Source of the DNA: a virus
IMG/VR virus record: IMGVR_UViG_3300042356_001388
Coordinates: 1-61,922 of that record
Length of the DNA stretch: 61,922 nucleotides
Strand: one strand, 5' to 3'
In this document: positions 30,577 to 38,406 of the stretch, in pieces
Layout of the letters: each line of letters starts with the position of its first letter
How positions within the stretch are numbered: position 1 is the first letter of the stretch
The notes under the pieces: generated by a model
Told to the model about the DNA's origin: nothing
The model's database searches: none
The model's input: only the letters and a program-made list of their open reading frames with translations
Made by a program: the position numbers and the translations under genes

Positions 30577-31502
30577 GTTCTATCAATACTTAAATCTATA
30601 TTCAAGTAAAAATCTCCAAGACTATTACGTTTAAACCCTTTACCCTTAACTCTTAACGGAGTTTGGGTTGTTAGGGTATTTGGCAATTTGATGGTTAATT
30701 TACCTTCTGGATGAGCCACGTCAAACTCACCTTTCTTTAATTCATCTAATGTTAATATTATATCAAAGAATAGGTTATCACCTTCTTTGTACATTGATTC
30801 TCCTTGAGCAAGTGAAACTCTAACAATCAAATCTCCATATCCTCCATCCTGAAAATCTCCCATATTTTGCACTCTTAATAATTCACCGTTATCAATACCA
30901 TGTGGGACATTAATTTGTATTTTTTCAGATTTTGGAACTGCGGCACCTCCTTTGCAAGTTTGACACACATTTTTAAATACCACTCCTCTACCTTGACATT
31001 GGTCACATGTTTGAGCCATAACTTGACCAAAAAATCCTGTTCCTGTTTTGAATATTATTTGTCCCCTACCCCCACATCTACTACACTGTTGTTTCTCCCC
31101 ACCAGACCCATTACAAGGGTCACATTTAACGTTTCTAACATAATCAATAACTTTCTCTACTGCCAAGTATGACTCAGCAATTGTGATTGCAATATTAACT
31201 ACCTTATCGGTTCCTCGTCTTTTAGATTTTTGACCTCTTCCACCAAACATTTGGCTAAATATGTCAAATGGATTACCACCACCCCCCATATTATCAAATG
31301 GATTGTTCTTACGGTTATCATAATCCGATTTTTTCTGAGGGTCTGAAAGAGTTTCATAAGCTTCAGAAATTTCTTTAAATCTTTCAGCACCGTCAGGATT
31401 TTTATCTGGATGATATTCTTTCGCCAACTGACGATATGTTTTCTTTATTTCTTCTTCAGTTGCCTTATCATTTAAGCCTAATATTGAATAATAATCTTTC
31501 AT
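30558..31502 (-). CDS. dnaJ: Co-chaperone DnaJ (Hsp40)
   Basis: 314 residues from MKDYYSILGL at 31502. The J domain spans 1-65 with HPDK (His31-Pro-Asp). A Gly/Phe-rich linker follows (NPFDNMGGGGNPFDIFSQMFGG). A zinc-finger region has four CxxC motifs (CDPCNGSG, CSRCGGRG, CDQCQGRG, CQTCKGG). The C-terminal domains I/II end in NTLTTQTPLRVKGKGF. It is somewhat shorter than the ~370 residues usual for class I DnaJ. It stimulates DnaK ATPase and delivers substrates; the matching DnaK is at 1959-3827. Its start codon overlaps head to head with the plus-strand gene. Confidence 0.95.
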   Translation of the reverse strand: MKDYYSILGLNDKATEEEIKKTYRQLAKEYHPDKNPDGAERFKEISEAYETLSDPQKKSDYDNRKNNPFDNMGGGGNPFDIFSQMFGGRGQKSKRRGTDKVVNIAITIAESYLAVEKVIDYVRNVKCDPCNGSGGEKQQCSRCGGRGQIIFKTGTGFFGQVMAQTCDQCQGRGVVFKNVCQTCKGGAAVPKSEKIQINVPHGIDNGELLRVQNMGDFQDGGYGDLIVRVSLAQGESMYKEGDNLFFDIILTLDELKKGEFDVAHPEGKLTIKLPNTLTTQTPLRVKGKGFKRNSLGDFYLNIDLSIDRTQLNNN

Positions 31503-32142
31503 GCTTACAAATTTTTTAGTAGTTTTATTTAAAAATAAATTAAGACAAAAAATAATAAAGAAATTTATTGGTAAAGACAACTGCTTTAAATTCTACAACA
31601 ATTTTATTTCAAATCAAAACATATATTTTCCTGTTGAATTTGAGAATGGTAAAGAGTGTAAATTTGAGATAGCAGTTTTAGAATTAGGTGGTAAATTATC
31701 GTCAACAATATATCGTGATGAGTTCGGTAGGAACATTGACCATAAGGTTGAGGGTACTGACTATATGATAATCAAACTTCAAAATTTCAAATATGAAGAA
31801 AGAGTTTACGATATTAAAAATAAAAAGAAACTAACTTTCTTAGAGGTAATTAATGAATTTTCAAAAAATAAAGATTTGAAATCTGTCTTTAAAATAAATA
31901 ATAAAGTCGTATTCCAATCTGATGAAATAATCAAAGTTTACTCATGTAAAACCGACTTTGAGAGTAAGAGGTTTTTAAATGAACTACAAAGATATTGTTT
32001 AGAAAACAAAAAAACTGATTATTTAATCAGTTATTCTGAAGATATTGCCCATAAAAAAGAACTATATCGTATTTTAACAAATAAAGGTTTTGATATTAAG
32101 ATGTTATATCGTCGGTCAACGACTCATCCAAAAGATAAATAA
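31501..32142 (+). CDS. Hypothetical protein, 213 aa
   Basis: Starts MLTNFLVVLFKNKLRQKIIKK, with a hydrophobic-then-basic beginning. A beta-type core (IYFPVEFENGKECKFEIAVLE; GTDYMIIKLQNFKY) and a helical C-terminus follow (KDLKSVFKINNK; YLISYSEDIAHKKELYRIL). No other ATG, GTG or TTG is in frame for the next 25 codons, so the ATG overlapping the dnaJ start is likely used. Its 3' end overlaps the convergent 81-aa gene by 47 bases. Family not recognised. Confidence 0.6.
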   Translation: MLTNFLVVLFKNKLRQKIIKKFIGKDNCFKFYNNFISNQNIYFPVEFENGKECKFEIAVLELGGKLSSTIYRDEFGRNIDHKVEGTDYMIIKLQNFKYEERVYDIKNKKKLTFLEVINEFSKNKDLKSVFKINNKVVFQSDEIIKVYSCKTDFESKRFLNELQRYCLENKKTDYLISYSEDIAHKKELYRILTNKGFDIKMLYRRSTTHPKDK

Positions 32143-32341
32143 ATTCAGTTCCTGAAATATCAATTTTAAATTGTTCCTTATTAAGATTATTAGGGTCTAA
32201 CAAACCCTTGAAAGTCGCAAATTCAAAAGGGCTCAACTCAAATACTATCGTTGATTTACCTTTATATAAATTCTGTACTTTGTCCGCAACTTCAGCTAAT
32301 TCTCCTAAGTGTTGGTTAAAACTTTTTTGATTCTCTCCCAT
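32096..32341 (-). CDS. Hypothetical protein, 81 aa
   Basis: Starts MGENQKSFNQHLGELAEVADK, helical, then a strand pair (STIVFELSPFEFATFKGL; IDISGTEFIYLLDE). Overlaps the plus-strand gene by 47 bases at the 3' ends and the upstream minus gene by 37 bases. No motif is recognised. Confidence 0.55.
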   Translation of the reverse strand: MGENQKSFNQHLGELAEVADKVQNLYKGKSTIVFELSPFEFATFKGLLDPNNLNKEQFKIDISGTEFIYLLDESLTDDITS

Positions 32342-32487
32342 AATGTTAACTTCTTTGGTGTTTGGTTAATGAGTTCATCCTTTTTAATCTTTTTAATTTT
32401 TTTGATAAACTCATCTTTTTCTCTTTTCAAATCTTGGTTATCCTTCTGTATCTCCGTCTGATACCAGTTCAATATCTTTTCCTTCAT
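32305..32487 (-). CDS. Small basic coiled-coil protein, 60 aa
   Basis: MKEKILNWYQTEIQKDNQDL then alternating Lys-rich helix (DEFIKKIKKIKKDELI) and KKLTLWERIKKVLTNT. The first Met is at 32487; an upstream TTG would add two residues. It overlaps neighbours on both sides in other frames, so confidence is moderate. Confidence 0.5.
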   Translation of the reverse strand: MKEKILNWYQTEIQKDNQDLKREKDEFIKKIKKIKKDELINQTPKKLTLWERIKKVLTNT

Positions 32488-32872
32488 CTTCAAGTTCTAA
32501 TTTTGAAACATTATTTTGGATGTTAAATTGTAGATGTTGTAATGAATCTAATGAATTTTTTTCAAAAAATGTCTTCAATTCATTAACTTTATCTTGTAAA
32601 AGTTTATCTTTTAATTCTCTTTCTCTATTCCAAGAAATAATATTTTTCACATTTTGGAAAATCTGAACAATTTGAGTTTCGTCAAACTGTACTGCAAATG
32701 AAAAACATCTGACATCATTTTTAGTTACTGGTTGTTCTACTGTAGTTTCAGGATTTACGTATTTTTTAGGTAATTTCCAAGTAGATGGAAACTCAATATC
32801 TAATGATAAATAATTCTCAAGTTTTCTAATTGAGATTAGATATGGGAATATGTCTGATAGTTCTTTATACAT
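32438..32872 (-). CDS. Hypothetical protein, 144 aa
   Basis: Starts MYKELSDIFPYLISIRKLEN. It contains DIEFPSTWKLPKKYVNPE and CFSFAVQFDETQIVQIFQNV, then a coiled-coil helix (RERELKDKLLQDKVNELKTF) and an acidic tail (DIELVSDGDTEG). No family is named; the layout looks like a phage assembly or scaffold accessory protein. Confidence 0.6.
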   Translation of the reverse strand: MYKELSDIFPYLISIRKLENYLSLDIEFPSTWKLPKKYVNPETTVEQPVTKNDVRCFSFAVQFDETQIVQIFQNVKNIISWNRERELKDKLLQDKVNELKTFFEKNSLDSLQHLQFNIQNNVSKLELEDEGKDIELVSDGDTEG

Positions 32873-33045
32873 TTTAAAGTTTAAAAATATATGTTATTAT
32901 GTATGAAAATGTAATCACAATTTTGTAAAAATCAAATTCATTAATTTGTAATGGTTTAGGAGGTGTGGAGATTACTGATATAATAAATCTCCACACATAC
33001 CTAAGATTAATTAAGATTGAAAAAATAAAAAAGTAAAAGAACAGA

Positions 33046-33234
33046 TTATTCATTTTCTTTTTTTCTACCTTCTAAAATTTCATTTCTTAAAGTTTGTAGT
33101 AGTGCCTTTAAATCCTGAGCGTGTTTTCTTGCTCTTGTTCCAGCACTTTTGTTGCCCTTGTGAAACTTAGCAACTTCAACAGACATTTCTTCTGTCAACG
33201 TTTTGATTAAATCAATTGTACTTTGTGGTTCCAT
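33046..33234 (-). CDS. Histone H1-like DNA-binding protein (Hc1-like)
   Basis: 62 residues: TLTEEMSVEVAKFHKGNKSAGTRARKHAQDLKALLQTLR. The AKFHKGNKSAGTRARK segment matches the conserved GNKAAGTRVRK core of Bacteroidota histone H1-like proteins. In the host family these bind DNA and compact it; a phage copy could package DNA or alter host chromatin. It stands alone, with ~170 bases of empty sequence downstream. Confidence 0.75.
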   Translation of the reverse strand: MEPQSTIDLIKTLTEEMSVEVAKFHKGNKSAGTRARKHAQDLKALLQTLRNEILEGRKKENE

Positions 33235-33283
33235 ATATAATTTATTTTAAATAAAAATAATAAGTTAACACCCAATGTAAATG

Positions 33284-33748
33284 TTACTTTTCAAGATTAC
33301 TATCTAATAACTTATATATCTCAGTGAATAAATCCAAATCAGATTTTGTAAAACCATTGTTTCTTGAGAATATATCGTTCAAAAAATTAGAAACTGACTT
33401 TCTCACAGTTTGATTTGTTTGATTGTAATAAACGTCCCCTAAAAAAGATTTAAAGTATACTTTATGACTTCCTTCCTGCGAAAATGTAATATTCTCTCTT
33501 TTGAAATTAGATATGATTTTTTCCCAACACCAATCAAAATGTTTTAGATTATCATCGTCAGTCATACTGATGTTACTTTCAAACTTTTCTTCAACATCTC
33601 CAAAATACGTTTCATCAATTAATGTAACAAGAGATACACAAAAATCTTTATATAATTCAGAGCGTTCATAATTAATATTATTAACTCCGAACCATATCTT
33701 TAGTTCTTCGTCGTCCACAGGTTTTGATATCCAATTTATAAAATCCAT
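33284..33748 (-). CDS. Hypothetical protein, 154 aa
   Basis: Starts MDFINWISKPVDDEELKIWFG; alpha-helical with conserved aromatics (HFDWCWEKIISNFKRENI; HKVYFKSFLGDVYYNQ). The ATG comes directly after the T-run of the terminator of the upstream gene, so expression would need read-through or a hidden promoter. No family is recognised. Confidence 0.6.
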   Translation of the reverse strand: MDFINWISKPVDDEELKIWFGVNNINYERSELYKDFCVSLVTLIDETYFGDVEEKFESNISMTDDDNLKHFDWCWEKIISNFKRENITFSQEGSHKVYFKSFLGDVYYNQTNQTVRKSVSNFLNDIFSRNNGFTKSDLDLFTEIYKLLDSNLEK

Positions 33749-33750
33749 AA

Positions 33751-33780
33751 AAAAAATTCCCTAATCTCTTAGGGAATTAT
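33751..33780 (-). terminator. Rho-independent terminator after the 501-aa gene
   Basis: Stem AATTCCCTAA / TTAGGGAATT with a TCTC loop, then eight T on the minus strand. It lies downstream of 33806-35311 and touches the start of the 154-aa gene. Confidence 0.85.
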
Positions 33781-33805
33781 AATTTGAAATTTAAAAAAAT
33801 ATATA

Positions 33806-35311
33806 TTATTGAGTTTTTTTATTATAACCCATTAAATGTTGAATTTTGTTAAACTCTTCCTTAATTAAATTATTTGTTTCAATTTCAGATTCACTTAATT
33901 TAGATAATGCACTTTGTTTTCTTTTTGATTTTGTATTTTCTCCTGAAACTTCAATAGTTTCTTGGGGATATCTCTTGTATGACGCATTCATTTGTTCTTG
34001 ACCATAAGCATTTTTCTGATAGTTCTTCATAAACTTATCTCCTGTCTTACTTGGGACCACATTACCATAAGCTTTCCCTTCTTCATCAACCTCAGCGTTT
34101 CCTGTTGTCTTATTACCCTTCAAATGTTTTTCAATTCTTTCATCGTCAGGTTTAATCTCATCAAAAACTAAATTAGTTTGACCAGGATATGCAAAGTCTT
34201 CAATATACTCTTCAACCTCTTCACTTGGAGTATACGCCTTCTTCTTCATTTTTTCTATTTGACCATTACCCATTGGGAAGTTTTTAGGATTCTCTTCATA
34301 CTCTCCTTTTGAACCGTCTTTAAGGTAATCTTTCATTTTTTTAGTGACACTCTTTAAATAATCGTCGTTTTCTTTCTTAGACGCTTTTAAATTCTTATTT
34401 GTTACGTCCAAACCTTTAACTCTTTCTTCAGCAACTAATTTTTCAATTAAGTTAACTACTTCATCTTCACTTAAATAAATTTTAGATTCATTCATCTTTT
34501 TAAGATTAAGTGCCAAATTAACTTGTTTTGAAGTTTTTAAATCTGATTTAGATAATTTTTTATCTCCTTCAGCCTTTTTCTTCAATTCTTTAGATTTCGC
34601 CTTCAATTCACTTGCTGGAATTGTTTCATCCTTTTCAACGTCCATTTTCTTTCTTAAATCACCTGGTTTGTTAATCGCATCTTGAATCCATTTGTTATCT
34701 TTTTTCTTTTTGTCAGATTTACCTTCTCTAACTTCATATGTCTTACCATTAAGTTCAAAAGAAGTTTGTCCATTTTCTCTAGCGTTTTTAAGAGCCATTC
34801 CGAATGCATTGCCTTCATTCATGTTCTCCTTTCTTTTCATATCTCTTAGAGCTTTAAAGTCATTTGCCCCGATTTTGTTTTTTGGTTTAGCCTGTTTAGC
34901 AATAAACTTCTGTTTCATAGAAAGTTCGGCCTCTCCCAACTCTCTGTCTAAACTATTTAAAAGTTCATCAACATCAACAAACCCCTCATCTTCCTCAGTA
35001 TAGTCAAATCTATTATTAGGATTGATATCTTCAACATCGTATAAACCTTCATCCATTTTCTTCTTACCTTTAACTGGATATTTCTTACCGTTAACTGTAA
35101 ATGAATCTTTTCCAGCCTTTCTTGCTTTCTCAAGTTCCCCTGAAAATTCATTTCCCTCATCAACGTCTTCTTCAGAAATATCATCAGGCATTGGGCTTAA
35201 TGTGACCTGTTGGTCCCATTCATTAGTTTTTGTTTTTTTAGATTCTTTAATAATACGATTAATCAATTCGTTTTCAATTTGATTTAATCTATTTGAATTG
35301 GGTTTTTTCAT
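33806..35311 (-). CDS. Lys/Glu-rich protein with duplicated NGKxY module, virion assembly candidate
   Basis: 501 residues, largely charged. A ~30-residue module occurs twice: ELEKARKAGKDSFTVNGKKY (near 60) and ALKNARENGQTSFELNGKTY (near 175). Near residue 285 a segment ESKIYLSEDEVVNLIEKLV resembles the IILSES-type leaders of other proteins here. The end is LIKEEFNKIQHLMGYNKKTQ. Such charged modular proteins in T4-like phages are often prohead core or virion proteins; this is inference. It is preceded by a TATTTAT motif and followed by a terminator. Confidence 0.6.
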   Translation of the reverse strand: MKKPNSNRLNQIENELINRIIKESKKTKTNEWDQQVTLSPMPDDISEEDVDEGNEFSGELEKARKAGKDSFTVNGKKYPVKGKKKMDEGLYDVEDINPNNRFDYTEEDEGFVDVDELLNSLDRELGEAELSMKQKFIAKQAKPKNKIGANDFKALRDMKRKENMNEGNAFGMALKNARENGQTSFELNGKTYEVREGKSDKKKKDNKWIQDAINKPGDLRKKMDVEKDETIPASELKAKSKELKKKAEGDKKLSKSDLKTSKQVNLALNLKKMNESKIYLSEDEVVNLIEKLVAEERVKGLDVTNKNLKASKKENDDYLKSVTKKMKDYLKDGSKGEYEENPKNFPMGNGQIEKMKKKAYTPSEEVEEYIEDFAYPGQTNLVFDEIKPDDERIEKHLKGNKTTGNAEVDEEGKAYGNVVPSKTGDKFMKNYQKNAYGQEQMNASYKRYPQETIEVSGENTKSKRKQSALSKLSESEIETNNLIKEEFNKIQHLMGYNKKTQ

Positions 35312-35326
35312 TTCTCAGTTTTTTAT

Positions 35327-35333
35327 ATAAATA
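35327..35333 (-). promoter_or_regulatory. Class B promoter motif TATTTAT, long spacing
   Basis: TATTTAT on the minus strand, 15 bases before the ATG at 35311. Confidence 0.4.
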
Positions 35334-35346
35334 TAATGAATTTTAC

Positions 35347-36426
35347 TTATTTTACTATTTGATTTTGAATTAAGAACTTAACATACTCTTCACTCAAATT
35401 ATGTTTTTTAGCCAAATTACTTATAACATTCTTTACAGTATCATTTTCAAAAATCTTTAACGCTTTAATATCACCCTGGTTACAATACGGAAAAGTTTTA
35501 CACTTTTTCTTAACTGTAACAAATTTACCTCCTGGAAGTATTGGTTTGTCATAACCTCTAAAATCTTTTTTAGACATAGACTTCGCCCAAATTGATGGTT
35601 GAGAATATGCTCCAACAGATGCGGAACCTGTAGCCTCTTTTGTTTCAACCTTTTTAGGTTTTTCTTTTAGAGAGTTTCTTACAAACTGACTATCAGCAAA
35701 TGCTATTGGTCCTGAAAATGCCCCTGTAGAACCCCCTGTGGAAGACGCCTCATTTGATTCTATTTTCTCTAACTTATCATAATATTTTGGGTCTTCAAAT
35801 AAATGGTCCATAGCAATTTCTTTAGCCTTTTTACGGTTATCGGTATGTTCCATTTCAACATTAATACCTTTGTTAAGTTGATTTTTAAGTTCTTTCTCAA
35901 CTATTTTAATGTCTTTACCCTTGGTTTTATATTTGTTAACTAATTCGTCAAAAGTTTTATTATCAGCCTTACCTCCTTTCAAAACTTCCTCAGACATCTG
36001 TTTTTTCTTTTTCCCCTGACAATGAGCCCTTTGACTAAATCCTTTTGGATTACTACAATCAATACTATCTTTGTATTTTTTAGACCATTTTTCATCTAAC
36101 TCCTCTTCCTTACCAACTCTCTTATATTTTCTTTTCTGAATGAATGGGTCGTCAGATGTTGCATTTGGGGTACCGTAAGTTTCACTTGATGTTGGTCCGT
36201 ATTTCGCTCTCTCTTTGAAATCTGCAAAATCAGGGTCGTCTTGTAAGTCTTTTGAAAATTGTCTTTTAGCATTTAATTTTTTATTCTCCCCAATTTCACT
36301 TGATATCTTCAACGCATCACTAAATGAACTTCCCTGATAACTTGACGCATCTGGGTCTTTTGCACTGTATAATGAAATGTTTTTAAACATTGAGTTTCTT
36401 AAATTTTCTTTGAATGAATTTGCCAT
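35347..36426 (-). CDS. DUF5661-like virion-type protein, 359 aa
   Basis: Contains KYKDSIDCSNPKGFSQRAHC (a motif I recall from phage structural proteins) and INVEMEHTDNRKKAKEIAMD followed by HLFEDPKYYDKL, which matches DUF5661. Ser/Gly-rich linkers (SSTGGSTGAFSGP) join the parts. The C-terminal region has a Cys pair (CKTFPYCNQGDIKALKIF) and a helical end. No enzyme is implied. The neighbours are likely structural, consistent with a virion role. Confidence 0.65.
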   Translation of the reverse strand: MANSFKENLRNSMFKNISLYSAKDPDASSYQGSSFSDALKISSEIGENKKLNAKRQFSKDLQDDPDFADFKERAKYGPTSSETYGTPNATSDDPFIQKRKYKRVGKEEELDEKWSKKYKDSIDCSNPKGFSQRAHCQGKKKKQMSEEVLKGGKADNKTFDELVNKYKTKGKDIKIVEKELKNQLNKGINVEMEHTDNRKKAKEIAMDHLFEDPKYYDKLEKIESNEASSTGGSTGAFSGPIAFADSQFVRNSLKEKPKKVETKEATGSASVGAYSQPSIWAKSMSKKDFRGYDKPILPGGKFVTVKKKCKTFPYCNQGDIKALKIFENDTVKNVISNLAKKHNLSEEYVKFLIQNQIVK

Positions 36427-36436
36427 TTTTTTAGAA

Positions 36437-37027
36437 TTAGTCGTTAGGATTAGTTTTCTTTCTTGAAGCTAAAATTTTAGCCCATCTTGATTTGAACTTT
36501 TCATAATACACTTGAACTTTGGATACAAGTTGGGTAAAGTTTTCATCAACTTTTATCATTTCCCCATTTAGATAAACTCCATTATTTTCACCTATTGTAA
36601 AATAAAAATTTAAATCAAAATCAATTATTTTTCCTGACCAATCAACATTGGACTCGTAAACATTCAATCTATCAAAATCCACTAAATCAGAGACCTCTTC
36701 CACAAACTCATCCATAGTTTCCTGAAATGCAACTTTTTCATCCGTGGTTAAATCTAAGTCAGTTTTATCTTTACCGTGTAAGGTTATAATTCCACCTGAT
36801 ATTCTATAAGATTGTTGTTTATCCTCCTTAGGGTTTTCAGTATTCTCTATTTCAGTTTCAACACTTTGAGCAACGTTTGTCTTAGTAATTACGTTTTCCT
36901 CGTCGGCCTCAAGTATTAAACCATGTTTAGATTTAATAGATTGTTTTTCTTCTTTTAGGAATTTTTGGTCACCAAAAAGAGCTGATGACTTTTTTAATAG
37001 ATTTTTAATCTCATCGTATTGACTCAT
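36437..37027 (-). CDS. Hypothetical virion-type protein, 196 aa
   Basis: Starts MSQYDEIKNLLKKSSALFGD; Glu-rich linker (ETEIENTENPKEDKQQ), then a beta-type domain (YRISGGIITLHGKDKTDLDL; IDFDLNFYFTIGENNGVYL) and a helical, basic end (YEKFKSRWAKILASRKK). It overlaps the amidase-fold gene by 17 bases. No named domain. Confidence 0.6.
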   Translation of the reverse strand: MSQYDEIKNLLKKSSALFGDQKFLKEEKQSIKSKHGLILEADEENVITKTNVAQSVETEIENTENPKEDKQQSYRISGGIITLHGKDKTDLDLTTDEKVAFQETMDEFVEEVSDLVDFDRLNVYESNVDWSGKIIDFDLNFYFTIGENNGVYLNGEMIKVDENFTQLVSKVQVYYEKFKSRWAKILASRKKTNPND

Positions 37028-37616
37028 TTTCTAAAAATTTTTCAAATAGTTCAAAATCAAATGCTGGACTCAAATCGGTATAATCTTCATGAATATTACT
37101 CTTAGAGAGTATCCCACTAAAATTTTCAATACCGTTAATTTTTGTATTGTGTCCAATACACCTGTTTGTAATTTTATGTTTATCTAAAAGAAATTTACAT
37201 AATTCTGCGGTTTTTTTTATTTGTTCTTCAGGATATGGTTCCCAAAAAAAATAATCCCTCCACTTTCTTTCGTAAACTTCTTCTTTATAAATATCTCCAA
37301 TCCAGTTAAGATAATGATTAGTTAAAGGTATTTTTTCTAACCACCCTAAGTTTTCCAATACTACTATTATTGAATTGCGATTTATAGATAAACTTTCAAA
37401 AAAATCTGAATATTTTTTGTCATCCATAAAATTTAGAACCTTACCATCTTTTGTTACGATGTAATGTGGTAATTTAGAGTACTTACCATTAAATCTAAAT
37501 TTTAGACCATTAATATAATCAGAATAATTTCTGAAAGAATTACAAAGAATTATTTGTTTCTTATTTTTAGAAACAGATTTTGTTGTAAACTTATTGATTG
37601 ATAATTTATCAAACAT
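37011..37616 (-). CDS. N-acetylmuramoyl-L-alanine amidase fold (Amidase_2), degenerate active site
   Basis: 201 residues. The layout matches Amidase_2: LPHYIVTKDGKVLNFMD, NRNSIIVVLENLGWLE, PYPEEQIKKTAELCKFLLDK, RCIGHNTKING and TDLSPAFDFELFEKFL. Only the third-region His (CIGHN) is clearly a zinc ligand. The first ligand (normally HH near the N-terminal strand) is replaced by IILCNSF, and the usual K-DPG end reads YTDLSPAFDF. It may be an inactive binding domain or use different ligands. Its position among virion-like genes suggests a tail-associated or cell-wall-binding protein. Confidence 0.7.
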   Translation of the reverse strand: MFDKLSINKFTTKSVSKNKKQIILCNSFRNYSDYINGLKFRFNGKYSKLPHYIVTKDGKVLNFMDDKKYSDFFESLSINRNSIIVVLENLGWLEKIPLTNHYLNWIGDIYKEEVYERKWRDYFFWEPYPEEQIKKTAELCKFLLDKHKITNRCIGHNTKINGIENFSGILSKSNIHEDYTDLSPAFDFELFEKFLENESIR

Positions 37617-38406
37617 TGGTTTGTTTGGTATATCTTAATCTTTTTATACCACTTTCCTCTTCATTATTATTAACATCTTCAACAACAATATCTAAAGGTT
37701 TTGTGTTATTTAAAACTTCCTGAATTTTTACTAATTCTTCTTCAGTCGGTTTTATTGGTTCTGCAGGATTAATAACCTCAGAAGGACCTGTATATGTATC
37801 TAAAGCGTCTTTAATTTTTTCAATTTCTTCTTCCGTTGGTGTGTATTTTTCACTTTTTAAGTTATCATACTCTTCTTTACCAATTTTCTTACTTAACTCA
37901 ATAATATCTTCTTCACTAATAACTGTGGTTGATTCCTCTTTTGAGGATTCTGTGAACTTAACTAACATGTGAGCGAATGTTAGTGATATTATAGGTAGTA
38001 ATCCTCCAGATAAAAAGGATACTATTGTTTTATGAGTGTTAAGGTCTGTTCTCTCAACTCCCATATTTTCAAACAATCCCCCAACCATTGCAACCCAATC
38101 TTGAAATGTTTGTCCTGTTTCATCAATATAACTAAATGAAAAGAATATATTCCCAACCATCTGTATTAATGTAACCACAAAAAATGGGAGATATACAAAT
38201 CTACCCATTTTAACTGAAACCGCGGCAAGTGCTGACAATGCCGCGATTTCAATTCCTACTGACAAATAAACCGCCCATGTAATTGGGTTTGATAATTCAT
38301 AAAAAGTTGTTACGTGTGAGATAGATACGAATGCGACTAGTAATATTGGAATTACAAAGGCGGTTACTATTATGTTTTTAAGATTATTATTAAACCAATT
38401 TTTCAT
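37609..38406 (-). CDS. Four-helix membrane protein with acidic tail, 265 aa
   Basis: Four hydrophobic segments: IIVTAFVIPILLVAFVSISH, ITWAVYLSVGIEIAALSALA, FVYLPFFVVTLIQMVGNIFF and IVSFLSGGLLPIISLTFAHM. A long cytoplasmic tail follows (TPTEEEIEKIKDALDTYTG; KPTEEELVKIQEVLNN), with a repeated PTEEEL/I motif. It could be a phage membrane-remodelling or lysis-related protein. The tail may recruit a partner. It overlaps the amidase-fold gene by eight bases and the next small gene by one base. Confidence 0.6.
   Translation of the reverse strand: MKNWFNNNLKNIIVTAFVIPILLVAFVSISHVTTFYELSNPITWAVYLSVGIEIAALSALAAVSVKMGRFVYLPFFVVTLIQMVGNIFFSFSYIDETGQTFQDWVAMVGGLFENMGVERTDLNTHKTIVSFLSGGLLPIISLTFAHMLVKFTESSKEESTTVISEEDIIELSKKIGKEEYDNLKSEKYTPTEEEIEKIKDALDTYTGPSEVINPAEPIKPTEEELVKIQEVLNNTKPLDIVVEDVNNNEEESGIKRLRYTKQTNV

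Noticed and set aside
32873-33045. Small RNA or gene in the 170-base gap before the histone-like gene
   Set aside because: No ORF, clear hairpin or promoter pair was seen; it looks like an untranslated spacer.
37609-38406. Calling the four-helix protein a holin
   Set aside because: Four helices with a long acidic tail is not a typical holin layout, and no confirmed endolysin stands next to it.
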